Part shown: piece by piece, positions 33,640 through 40,902 of the stretch
How the letters are laid out: each line of letters opens with the position of its first letter
Position numbering within the stretch: the first letter of the stretch is position 1
Source: Fimenecus sp051881435
GTDB lineage: Bacteria > Bacillota > Clostridia > Oscillospirales > Acutalibacteraceae
NCBI GenBank assembly: GCA_051881435.1
Contig: JBJEPW010000010.1
Location: 1-64,000, forward strand
DNA length: 64,000 bases
Direction of reading: 5' to 3'
The notes under the pieces: model-generated
What the model saw: the letters and a program-made list of their open reading frames with translations, nothing else
Database searches by the model: none
Told to the model about the DNA's origin: nothing
Program-made: the position numbers and the translations under genes

Positions 33640-34389
33640 ATGAAGTTAGACAGAGTTATTGCAGTCAGAACAGGTAAAACAGTTTACCGTGACGGTGACA
33701 AGACAATAAAGGTTTTTGATGAGGATTACAAGAAATCCGATGTTCTCAACGAGGCTCTCAATCAGGCAAGAGTTGAGGAAACAGGTCTTAATATCCCCAA
33801 GGTTATTGAGGTAACAAAGGTTGACGGCAAATGGGCAATCGTTACCGAGTACATCAAGGGCAAAACTCTCGCACAGCTTATGGAGGAAAATCCCGATAAG
33901 TTTGACGAATATCTTGAACTTTTCGTTGACCTTCAGATTTCCGTTCACGAGAAAAAGTGTCCGCTTCTTAACAAGCTTAAAGACAAGATGAACAGAAAGA
34001 TTACAGAGGCTGACCTTGACGCTACAACACGCTATGAGCTTCACACAAGACTTGAAGGTATGCCCAAGCACAACAAGGTTTGCCACGGCGACTTTAACCC
34101 CAGCAACATTATCATTAACGAGGAAGGCGTTCCTTACATCATCGACTGGTCACACGCCACACAGGGTAACGCTTCCGCCGATGTTGCAAGAACATATCTT
34201 CTTTTCTGGCTCAAAGGCGATATTGAAGGCGCTAAAAAATACCTTGACCTTTTCTGCAAGAAGAGTGACACGGCAAAGCAGTACATTCAGAAGTGGCTTC
34301 CCATCGTTGCGGCTTCACAATCGGTTAAGGGCAACGCAAAAGAGCGTGAATTCCTGCTCTCTTGGGTAAATGTTGTTGATTACGAATAA
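33640..34389 (+). CDS. Aminoglycoside-phosphotransferase-fold kinase
   Basis: A 249-residue protein of the APH/choline kinase fold. The catalytic loop reads VCHGDFNPSNIIIN near residue 148 and the metal-binding DFG-equivalent is IIDWSHA near residue 166, both intact. A conserved VTEYIKGKTLAQLM hinge lies near residue 67. Many family members phosphorylate small molecules, and the substrate is unknown. Its place between adhE and ferredoxin/hydrogenase genes, with a PP2C phosphatase further on, argues for a metabolic or signalling role and against antibiotic resistance. Confidence 0.85.
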   Translation: MKLDRVIAVRTGKTVYRDGDKTIKVFDEDYKKSDVLNEALNQARVEETGLNIPKVIEVTKVDGKWAIVTEYIKGKTLAQLMEENPDKFDEYLELFVDLQISVHEKKCPLLNKLKDKMNRKITEADLDATTRYELHTRLEGMPKHNKVCHGDFNPSNIIINEEGVPYIIDWSHATQGNASADVARTYLLFWLKGDIEGAKKYLDLFCKKSDTAKQYIQKWLPIVAASQSVKGNAKEREFLLSWVNVVDYE

Positions 34390-34407
34390 TAAAGGAGAAA
34401 AACTATT

Positions 34408-34647
34408 ATGAAAGTAACTGTTTGTATCGGTTCATCCTGCCACATCAAGGGTTCCCGTCAGGTGGTTGAGGAATTCCAGTATCTTATTGCTCAGAACAAT
34501 CTTAAAGAAAAGGTTGAGCTTGGCGGAACATTTTGTATGGGCGAATGTCAGAAAGGCGTTTGCGTTACCGTTGACGACAAGTTTTTCTCAGTAACTCCCG
34601 AAACCGCAAAGGAATTCTTTGAAAAAGAAATTCTTGCGAAGGCATAA
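34408..34647 (+). CDS. Thioredoxin-like [2Fe-2S] ferredoxin (copy 1)
   Basis: A 79-residue protein of the NuoE C-terminal/thioredoxin-like ferredoxin type. Cluster cysteines are seen as CIGSSCHIKG (residues 6 and 11) and FCMGECQ (near residues 44-48); a fifth cysteine lies in KGVC. It probably passes electrons to the sensory hydrogenase next to it. It is a tandem duplicate of the following gene, with the same VCIGSSCHIKGS opening. Confidence 0.88.
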   Translation: MKVTVCIGSSCHIKGSRQVVEEFQYLIAQNNLKEKVELGGTFCMGECQKGVCVTVDDKFFSVTPETAKEFFEKEILAKA

Positions 34648-34653
34648 AATCAG

Positions 34654-34908
34654 ATGATAGTACAGGTTTGTATCGGTTCATCCTGCCACATCAAGGGCTC
34701 TCACGATATCGTGGAGCTCTTGAAGGCGGCTGTTGAAAAAAATAATCTGCAAGACGAGATAACGCTGGCGGGTTCGTTCTGCATAGGCAAATGCAACCGC
34801 GTCGGCGTTACCGTGCAGGTAAATGATGAAGTTTATACGGGAGTTACAAAAGAAAACTTCAACGAATTTTTTAACGATAAAATTTTATCCGAATTCCAGA
34901 GGGGATAA
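34654..34908 (+). CDS. Thioredoxin-like [2Fe-2S] ferredoxin (copy 2)
   Basis: An 84-residue paralogue of copy 1, beginning VQVCIGSSCHIKGSHD, with the second cysteine pair in FCIGKCNRVGV. It lies six bases after copy 1 and two bases before the sensory hydrogenase gene. The four expected cluster cysteines are present. A direct docking role for the hydrogenase is inferred from position. Confidence 0.87.
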   Translation: MIVQVCIGSSCHIKGSHDIVELLKAAVEKNNLQDEITLAGSFCIGKCNRVGVTVQVNDEVYTGVTKENFNEFFNDKILSEFQRG

Positions 34909-34910
34909 CA

Positions 34911-36587
34911 ATGGCTGAATTTTTGAAGCTGAAAAAATCTAACTGTAAAAACTGCTATAAGTGTATCCGTCATTGCCCTGTTAAATCTATCCGTTTTTCA
35001 GGCAATCAGGCGCACATTATCGGCAACGAGTGTATTCTTTGCGGACAGTGCTTCGTTGTTTGTCCGCAGAATGCAAAGCAGATTGCAGACAGCACTGAGG
35101 CTGTAAAGGTACTTATCGGCAACCGCGACAAGGTAATTGCAAGTATTGCTCCTTCGTTTATCGCAAATTATGACGGCGTGGGCATTGAAAGTATGCGCGC
35201 CGCTCTTAAAAAACTTGGCTTTTTTGACGCCGAGGAAACAGCGATAGGCGCAACCATCGTTAAAAACGAATATGACAGAATGCTCCGTGAGGATAAAAGA
35301 GATATTGTCATTTCCTCCTGCTGTCATTCGGTCAATCTTCTTATACAGAAATACTATCCGCAGGCTCTTCCCTATCTTGCAGATATTCTCTCCCCCATGC
35401 AGGCGCACTGCCGCGACATTAAAGAGCGTTATCCCGATGCAAAAACCGTGTTTATCGGTCCCTGCGTTGCAAAAAAGGACGAGGCGGATTACTACAAGGA
35501 TTATGTTGACGCAGTGCTCACCTTTGAGGAGCTTACCAACTGGCTGAAATCGGAAAACATTGAGCTGGAACATACAAAAGATGTCAATCCCGAAAGCAGA
35601 GCGAGATTTTTCCCCACCACAGGCGGTATTCTCAAAACAATGGAGTGTGACGCGGCGGGATACACATATCTTGCGGTTGACGGCGTTGAAAACTGCATGA
35701 GAGCCCTTGAAGATATTACGGAGGGCAAAATCCACAACTGCTTTATTGAGATGTCCTCATGCGTGGGAAGCTGTATAGGCGGTCCCGTAATGGAAAAATA
35801 CCACAAATCTCCTCTTAAAGACTATATTGCCGTATCGGATTACGCCGGCAAGCTGGATTTTGATGTAAAGCAGCCCGCGCCCTCCGATATTAAGAAAAAT
35901 CTTGAATTCATCAGCAAGAAAGCGGCAACGCCCTCTGAAAGCGAGATTATGACAATTATGCGGCAGATGGGCAAGGTGCGCCCCGAGGATGAACTGAACT
36001 GCGGCACCTGCGGATACGATACGTGCCGCGCAAAGGCAATAGCAGTTTTGCAGGGCAAGGCGGAAATCTCAATGTGTCTGCCCTTCCTTAAAGAAAAGGC
36101 GGAGAATTTCTCCGACACAATCATAAACAACACGCCCAACGGTATTCTCGTTCTCAATGAGGAATTAGAGGTTCAGCAGATTAACCGTTCTGCGCTTAAA
36201 ATGATGAACATTCCCAGAGCTAATGATGTTATGGGCGAGCCCGTTATCCGTATTCTTGACCCCACCGTATTTTCGGAGGTAAAGAGAACGGGCAGAGGTG
36301 TTTTTGACCAGCGCACATATCTTGCGGAATATAACCGTTATGTTGAGCAGACCGTCACTTATGACAGAGATTACCATGTTGTAATCGCAATTATGCGCGA
36401 TGTAACCGAAGAAGAAAAGAGCCGCGAGAAAAAGGACGATATCAGCCGCCAGACAGTGGAAATTGCCGACAAGGTTGTTGATAAGCAGATGCGTATCGTT
36501 CAGGAAATCGCCTCGCTTTTGGGCGAGACAGCCGCTGAAACAAAAATTGCTCTTACAAAGCTTAAGGAGTCCATAAGCGATGAATAA
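34911..36587 (+). CDS. hydS: Sensory [FeFe]-hydrogenase-like protein with PAS domain (HydS type)
   Basis: A 558-residue multidomain protein. Two [4Fe-4S] ferredoxin motifs come first (CKNCYKCIRHCP at residue 12 and CILCGQCFVVCP near 43). The H-cluster domain follows with L1 VISSCCHSVN (near 140), L2 FIGPCVAKKDE (near 181) and L3 SSCVGSCIGG (near 282). Next come an Fe-S domain CGTCGYDTC (near 363), a PAS domain (near 395-505) and a coiled-coil tail. This order matches group C (HydS) putative sensory hydrogenases. L1 and L3 differ from catalytic enzymes. It overlaps the phosphatase gene by eight bases. Confidence 0.9.
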   Translation: MAEFLKLKKSNCKNCYKCIRHCPVKSIRFSGNQAHIIGNECILCGQCFVVCPQNAKQIADSTEAVKVLIGNRDKVIASIAPSFIANYDGVGIESMRAALKKLGFFDAEETAIGATIVKNEYDRMLREDKRDIVISSCCHSVNLLIQKYYPQALPYLADILSPMQAHCRDIKERYPDAKTVFIGPCVAKKDEADYYKDYVDAVLTFEELTNWLKSENIELEHTKDVNPESRARFFPTTGGILKTMECDAAGYTYLAVDGVENCMRALEDITEGKIHNCFIEMSSCVGSCIGGPVMEKYHKSPLKDYIAVSDYAGKLDFDVKQPAPSDIKKNLEFISKKAATPSESEIMTIMRQMGKVRPEDELNCGTCGYDTCRAKAIAVLQGKAEISMCLPFLKEKAENFSDTIINNTPNGILVLNEELEVQQINRSALKMMNIPRANDVMGEPVIRILDPTVFSEVKRTGRGVFDQRTYLAEYNRYVEQTVTYDRDYHVVIAIMRDVTEEEKSREKKDDISRQTVEIADKVVDKQMRIVQEIASLLGETAAETKIALTKLKESISDE

Positions 36588-37752
36588 TCTTTGTGCAGAT
36601 ATCGGTTATCAGAGCCTTATTAAATATAAAGAACAGCTTTGCGGCGACCATGTTGATGTTATTGAGCAGGACGAAAATTCCACGGTAGTGGTTTTGGCAG
36701 ACGGACTGGGAAGCGGCGTTAAGGCAAGTATCCTATCCACGCTCACATCAAAAATTATCTCCACCATGATAGCCGAAGGCTTATCCATAGAGGATTGCGT
36801 TGCAACAATCGCCGCAACGCTCCCCGTATGCAGTGTAAGAGGCGTTGCATATTCCACTTTTACCATTATGCGGCTTATCAACAACGAGGAAGCGGAAATT
36901 TTCCAATATGACAATCCCCACGTGATACTTCTCCGTGACGGCAAGCATTTTGAATTTCCTAAAACAGAAATGCTTATAGACGGTAAAACCGTTTACCGTT
37001 CCAGAATAATGCTTAAAGAGAACGATATTTTTATCGCCATGAGCGACGGCTGTATTCACGCAGGCGTCGGCTCGGCTCTGAATTTCGGCTGGGAACGGAA
37101 AAACATAATAGAATATATGGAAACGCTTTACGATGTGGGCTTTACCGCCAAAACTCTTGCCACAATTCTCTTAGAGGAGTGCAACAAGCTTTACGGCAAC
37201 AAGCCGGGCGACGACACAACCGTTTGCGTTGTGAGAATCAGAAAGCGGGAACCTATGAATTTGCTGTTCGGTCCGCCGTCTAACCGTGACGACTGCAACA
37301 AGATGATGGGGCTTTTCTTCTCAAAAGAGGGCAAGCATATCATCTGCGGCGGAACAACCTCTACAATAGCCGCCGAATATTTGGGCAAAAAGGTTAAGCC
37401 TCACATTGAGTTTCTTGACCCCGAAATACCGCCCACGGCGGAAATCGACGGTGTTGACCTTGTTACCGAGGGTGTTATCACCATTAACAAGGTTGTGCAG
37501 TACGCAAAGGATTACCTTGAAGAAAACAAGGACTACAAGCAATGGAGCTACAAGCGTGACGGCGCTTCCCTTATCTGCCGTCTGCTTTTTGAGGAGGCAA
37601 CAGACATAAACTTCTTTGTGGGCAGAGCCATGAACCCCGCTCACCAGAACCCCGACCTTCCCATAAACTTCAACATTAAAATGCAGCTCGTTGAGGAGCT
37701 TTCTAAAAGCCTTCGCAAAATGGGCAAGCGTATAAAAGTCAGCTATTTTTAA
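36580..37752 (+). CDS. PP2C/SpoIIE-type serine phosphatase
   Basis: A 390-residue protein with a SpoIIE-type PP2C phosphatase domain in its first 225 residues. Metal-site motifs are VVLADGLGSG (near residue 34), IFIAMSDG (near residue 148) and PGDDTTVCVV (near residue 208). The C-terminal 160 residues form an extra domain of unknown role. Its start is inside the HydS gene, so it is translationally coupled to the sensor. It may reverse a phosphorylation that controls this operon or a partner protein, but the target is unknown. Confidence 0.88.
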   Translation: MNNLCADIGYQSLIKYKEQLCGDHVDVIEQDENSTVVVLADGLGSGVKASILSTLTSKIISTMIAEGLSIEDCVATIAATLPVCSVRGVAYSTFTIMRLINNEEAEIFQYDNPHVILLRDGKHFEFPKTEMLIDGKTVYRSRIMLKENDIFIAMSDGCIHAGVGSALNFGWERKNIIEYMETLYDVGFTAKTLATILLEECNKLYGNKPGDDTTVCVVRIRKREPMNLLFGPPSNRDDCNKMMGLFFSKEGKHIICGGTTSTIAAEYLGKKVKPHIEFLDPEIPPTAEIDGVDLVTEGVITINKVVQYAKDYLEENKDYKQWSYKRDGASLICRLLFEEATDINFFVGRAMNPAHQNPDLPINFNIKMQLVEELSKSLRKMGKRIKVSYF

Positions 37753-37765
37753 AGGGTGATACAAA

Positions 37766-39196
37766 ATGAGAAAGTTTGATACAAAAATTCAGTATCTTAA
37801 ATACAAGGTTCTGCGCGAGGTTGCCCGTCAGGCATGGGACGACAAGCTTTTGGACAATCTTCTTGATATTCCCAAAATCATCGTTCCCGGTAAAGAACCC
37901 ACAATGAGATGCTGTGTGTATAAAGAGCGTGCAATTCTTGAGGAAAGAGTCAAGATTGCCATGGGCGGCGATAAAACCAACCCCAATGTTATTGAGGTTA
38001 TTGACATTGCCTGCGACGAGTGCCCCATGGGCGGATATGAGGTTTCGGACGCCTGCCGCGGCTGTCTTGCTCACCGCTGTGAGGATGTGTGCAAGCGCGG
38101 TGCAATTGTATTTGACCATCAGCAGAAAGCCCATATCGACAAGACAAAATGTGTTGAGTGCGGTCAGTGCGCAAAGGTTTGCCCGTACAGCGCAATTATC
38201 AACCATAAGCGTCCCTGTGAGCGCGCCTGCAAGGTCAAGGCTATTTCAATGAGCGAAACAAAGGCGGCTTCCATTGATAACAGCAAGTGCAACTCCTGCG
38301 GCTCCTGTGTTTATCAGTGCCCCTTCGGCGCTATTTCCGATAAATCCTTTATTCTCAATGTTATCGACCTTATAAAGAAAAGCGAGGATAACAAGAAATT
38401 CAAGGTTTACGCCGTTGTTGCTCCCTCAATTTCCAGCCAGTTTACATATGCAAAGCTCGGTCAGGTTATTACGGGAATTAAAGAGCTTGGCTTCTTCACC
38501 GTTGTTGAGGCGGCTCTCGGCGCGGATATGGTAGCATATGCAGAGTCAAAAGAATTAGTGGAAAAGGGCTTTTTGACAAGCTCATGCTGTCCTGCCTTTG
38601 TGGATTATGTAAAAAAGCATTTCCCCCAAATGGCAGAGCATATTTCGCACAATCTCTCCCCTGCCGCTACAATCGCAAAATATATAAAGGAAACCGACAA
38701 GGACTCTAAAATCGTATTTATCGGGCCGTGCACCGCAAAGAAAATGGAGTTCCAGAAAGAAGAGGTCAAGCCTTATATCGACAGCGTTATCACCTTTGAG
38801 GAATTGCAGGCGCTGTTTGACAGCAAGAATATTGACATCACAACTCTCGACGAGGATGTGCTTGACAACGCATCTTACTTCGGCAGAATTTTTGCACGAA
38901 GCGGCGGTCTTGCCGACGCAGTAAAGCAGGGACTTAAAGAACACGGCATTGAGGACTTTGAGTATAAGCCTGTTGCCTGTGACGGAATTGAGGAGTGCAG
39001 AATGGCGCTTCTTAAAGCGTCAAAAGGCGTTCTTCCCGGCAACTTTATTGAGGGTATGGCGTGCGTCGGAGGATGTATCGGCGGCGCAGGTTGCTTAACC
39101 CACGGCGAAAAGAACAAGGCAGAGGTTGATAAGTACGGTATGGAAGCGTACGAAAAAACCATCTCCGATGCGATTATGTTTTTAAATCACGAATAA
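37766..39196 (+). CDS. Monomeric [FeFe] hydrogenase (group B type)
   Basis: A 476-residue protein. The N-terminal half is cysteine-rich with ferredoxin motifs (CVECGQCAKVCPY near 131 and CNSCGSCVYQCPF near 175). The catalytic domain has L1 TSSCCPAFVDY (near 270), L2 FIGPCTAKKME (near 320) and L3 MACVGGCIGGAG (near 431), giving the H-cluster cysteines. The L1 sequence SCCP is that of group B enzymes. It probably reduces protons or oxidises H2 with ferredoxin. Last gene of the adhE operon, followed by a terminator. Confidence 0.9.
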   Translation: MRKFDTKIQYLKYKVLREVARQAWDDKLLDNLLDIPKIIVPGKEPTMRCCVYKERAILEERVKIAMGGDKTNPNVIEVIDIACDECPMGGYEVSDACRGCLAHRCEDVCKRGAIVFDHQQKAHIDKTKCVECGQCAKVCPYSAIINHKRPCERACKVKAISMSETKAASIDNSKCNSCGSCVYQCPFGAISDKSFILNVIDLIKKSEDNKKFKVYAVVAPSISSQFTYAKLGQVITGIKELGFFTVVEAALGADMVAYAESKELVEKGFLTSSCCPAFVDYVKKHFPQMAEHISHNLSPAATIAKYIKETDKDSKIVFIGPCTAKKMEFQKEEVKPYIDSVITFEELQALFDSKNIDITTLDEDVLDNASYFGRIFARSGGLADAVKQGLKEHGIEDFEYKPVACDGIEECRMALLKASKGVLPGNFIEGMACVGGCIGGAGCLTHGEKNKAEVDKYGMEAYEKTISDAIMFLNHE

Positions 39197-39210
39197 GAGA
39201 TAAAGAGAAA

Positions 39211-39247
39211 AAACGGTTGTCGTTGTTAAAGTGACAACCGTTTTGTG
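39211..39247 (+). terminator. Terminator of the adhE-hydrogenase operon
   Basis: AAACGGTTGTC pairs perfectly with GACAACCGTTT, followed by TGTGTATAA. It is 14 bases after the last stop codon. Confidence 0.85.
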
Positions 39248-39261
39248 TATAATATTGATTT

Positions 39262-39995
39262 TTTCGGGCGATTTGTGAATCGCCCCTACAAGCTTCGGCG
39301 GTTTTGACGGAGGGAGAGACAACAATTCGGTTACCAAATATTTTTCTCTCCCTCAGTCATTTTTTCAAAATGACAGCCCCCTCGTCAGAGGGGGCAATAA
39401 TGTGTAGCCGTTAGTTTTGCGGGATTTGGCAGGACGATGTTGGGCTCTGTTCCCTACAAGATTTTATAAAATTTCATGGTATTGCTTGTAGGGGCGGGTT
39501 TCCGTGCCCGCCCGAGAAATTTTGTCATCAACCGATAACGGCGGGAGCAAGCCCCCCGCACTACCTGTTATAATTAGGTTTTTGTGTGATTCTTTCTGGC
39601 GATTCGTTCGCCCCTACAAGCACACTCAATCGGTTTGCGGTAATACAAATGGCGTGGTTGTAGGGTGCGACGACAGGCTGCAAAGTAAAAAGATTAAAAA
39701 TACAATATTATATGAAGCCCGTAGGGGACGATGCCTTTCATCGTCCCGAAAATTTTGCCGAAAAACCGTCAATTCACAGAAACTCTGCGGCGGGCATTTT
39801 CCTCCCTCTGACGAGGGAGGTGGCGAAACCGCAGGTTTTGACGGAGGGAGAGACAACAATTCGGTTACCAAATATTTTTCTCTCCCTCAGTCATTTTTTC
39901 AAAATGACAGCCCCCTCGTCAGAGGGGGCAATAATGTGTAGCAATCAGTTTTGCGGGATTTTGCAGGACGATGTTGGGCTCTGTCCCATACAAAA
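39262..39995. repeat. Dense island of palindromic repeats
   Basis: There is no gene between 39197 and 40110. A direct duplication of about 160 bp (39300-39460 and 39834-39992) is almost identical, with the first 107 bp exact. Further units are GGGCGATTTGTGAATCGCCC (39266-39286), GGGGCGGGTTTCCGTGCCCGCCC (39491-39513), a GGCGATTCGTTCGCCC-like unit near 39600 and GGGACGATGCCTTTCATCGTCCC (39725-39747). Reading frames here are made of repeat sequence. Confidence 0.82.
39804..39928. mobile_element. MITE-like element with terminal inverted repeats (complete copy)
   Basis: About 125 bp bounded by CCCTCTGACGAGGG (39804) and CCCTCGTCAGAGGG (39913-39926), which are exact inverted repeats. A second, inner pair GACGGAGGGAGAGA/TCTCTCCCTCAGTC lies inside. 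No coding capacity. A copy lacking the left end lies at 39302-39394, and another full-length copy at 53842-53969. Confidence 0.72.
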
Positions 39996-40051
39996 TAACT
40001 ATATATATTTATGAATACATAAAATCCTGTAAAATGTTAACAATTTATACA

Positions 40052-40080
40052 TTGACTTACATTTTTCAGTGGGGTAAAAT
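40052..40080 (+). promoter_or_regulatory. Promoter of the ABC ATPase gene
   Basis: TTGACT at 40052-40057, 17 bases, TAAAAT at 40075-40080. Confidence 0.75.
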
Positions 40081-40110
40081 ATTATCATAAATATTGGGAC
40101 GGTGTTAAAT

Positions 40111-40797
40111 TTGAGCCTTATTGAAATTAAAGATATTTACAAAATTTACAATCCCGGTGAAAACGAGGTTCGCGCCCTTGACGGAGTTTCCCTGACTATC
40201 GAGCGGGGTGAATTTATCGCTATTGTGGGTCAGTCCGGCTCGGGAAAATCAACTCTTATGAATATGCTTGGTCTTCTTGATGTGCCCACCAGCGGAACAT
40301 ATATGCTTGATGGTGAAAATGTATCTCATATGACCGACGACGAGCTTTCGGAAATCCGCAACAAGCAGATTGGCTTTATTTTTCAGGGCTTTAACCTTAT
40401 TCCAAGCCTTACAGCCGTAGGCAATGTTGAATTACCCCTTGTTTACAGAGGTATGAAGAAAGAGGAACGCCGCAAATTAGCGGTTGAGGCTCTCGAAAGA
40501 GTGGGTCTTTCCCACCGTCTTGACCATTTGCCCAAGCAGATGTCGGGCGGTCAGCAGCAGCGTGTTGCCATTGCCCGTGCGGTTGCCGCCCGTCCCCCTA
40601 TTATCCTTGCCGATGAGCCTACCGGTAACCTTGACAGCCATTCAGGTGTTGAGGTTATGAAAATTCTTCACGAGCTCCACAGCGAGGGCAGAACGATTAT
40701 TCTTATCACTCACGACAACGATATCGCCCTTGAAGCACAGCGTGTTATAAGAATTCAGGATGGTCAGGTTGTTTCGGATATTCTGAACAAAAACTGA
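40111..40797 (+). CDS. ABC transporter ATP-binding protein (MacB/LolD type)
   Basis: An ATPase of about 228 residues. It has Walker A GQSGSGKST (near residue 40), signature MSGGQQQRVAIARAV (near residue 142) and Walker B PIILADEPTGNLD (near residue 163); the DEPTGNLD form is typical of MacB/LolD-type exporters. The TTG at 40111 is preferred because GGGACGG lies at the right distance; an in-frame GTG is at 40102. No permease gene is adjacent, and a terminator follows, so the membrane partner must be elsewhere. Confidence 0.9.
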   Translation: MSLIEIKDIYKIYNPGENEVRALDGVSLTIERGEFIAIVGQSGSGKSTLMNMLGLLDVPTSGTYMLDGENVSHMTDDELSEIRNKQIGFIFQGFNLIPSLTAVGNVELPLVYRGMKKEERRKLAVEALERVGLSHRLDHLPKQMSGGQQQRVAIARAVAARPPIILADEPTGNLDSHSGVEVMKILHELHSEGRTIILITHDNDIALEAQRVIRIQDGQVVSDILNKN

Positions 40798-40814
40798 ATC
40801 AATGTTCATTATCA

Positions 40815-40852
40815 GAAAAATGCCGCAAAAAGTTGTGGCATTTTCTTTTTTT
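40815..40852 (+). terminator. Terminator after the ABC ATPase gene
   Basis: AAAATGCC-g-CA pairs with TG-t-GGCATTTT, followed by CTTTTTTTAT. Confidence 0.8.
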
Positions 40853-40902
40853 ATATGATATACTTATTTTATATGTAAAATTTTTACATTGGAGGATTGA
40901 AA

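Noticed and set aside
39504..39941. 145-codon open frame in the repeat island
   Set aside because: It is made of palindromic repeats, has no ribosome binding site and shares its sequence with non-coding copies elsewhere.
40028..40042. Possible Rex site (CTGTAAAATGTTAACAA) near the ABC ATPase promoter
   Set aside because: The half-site spacing is five instead of six bases and the left half has two mismatches.
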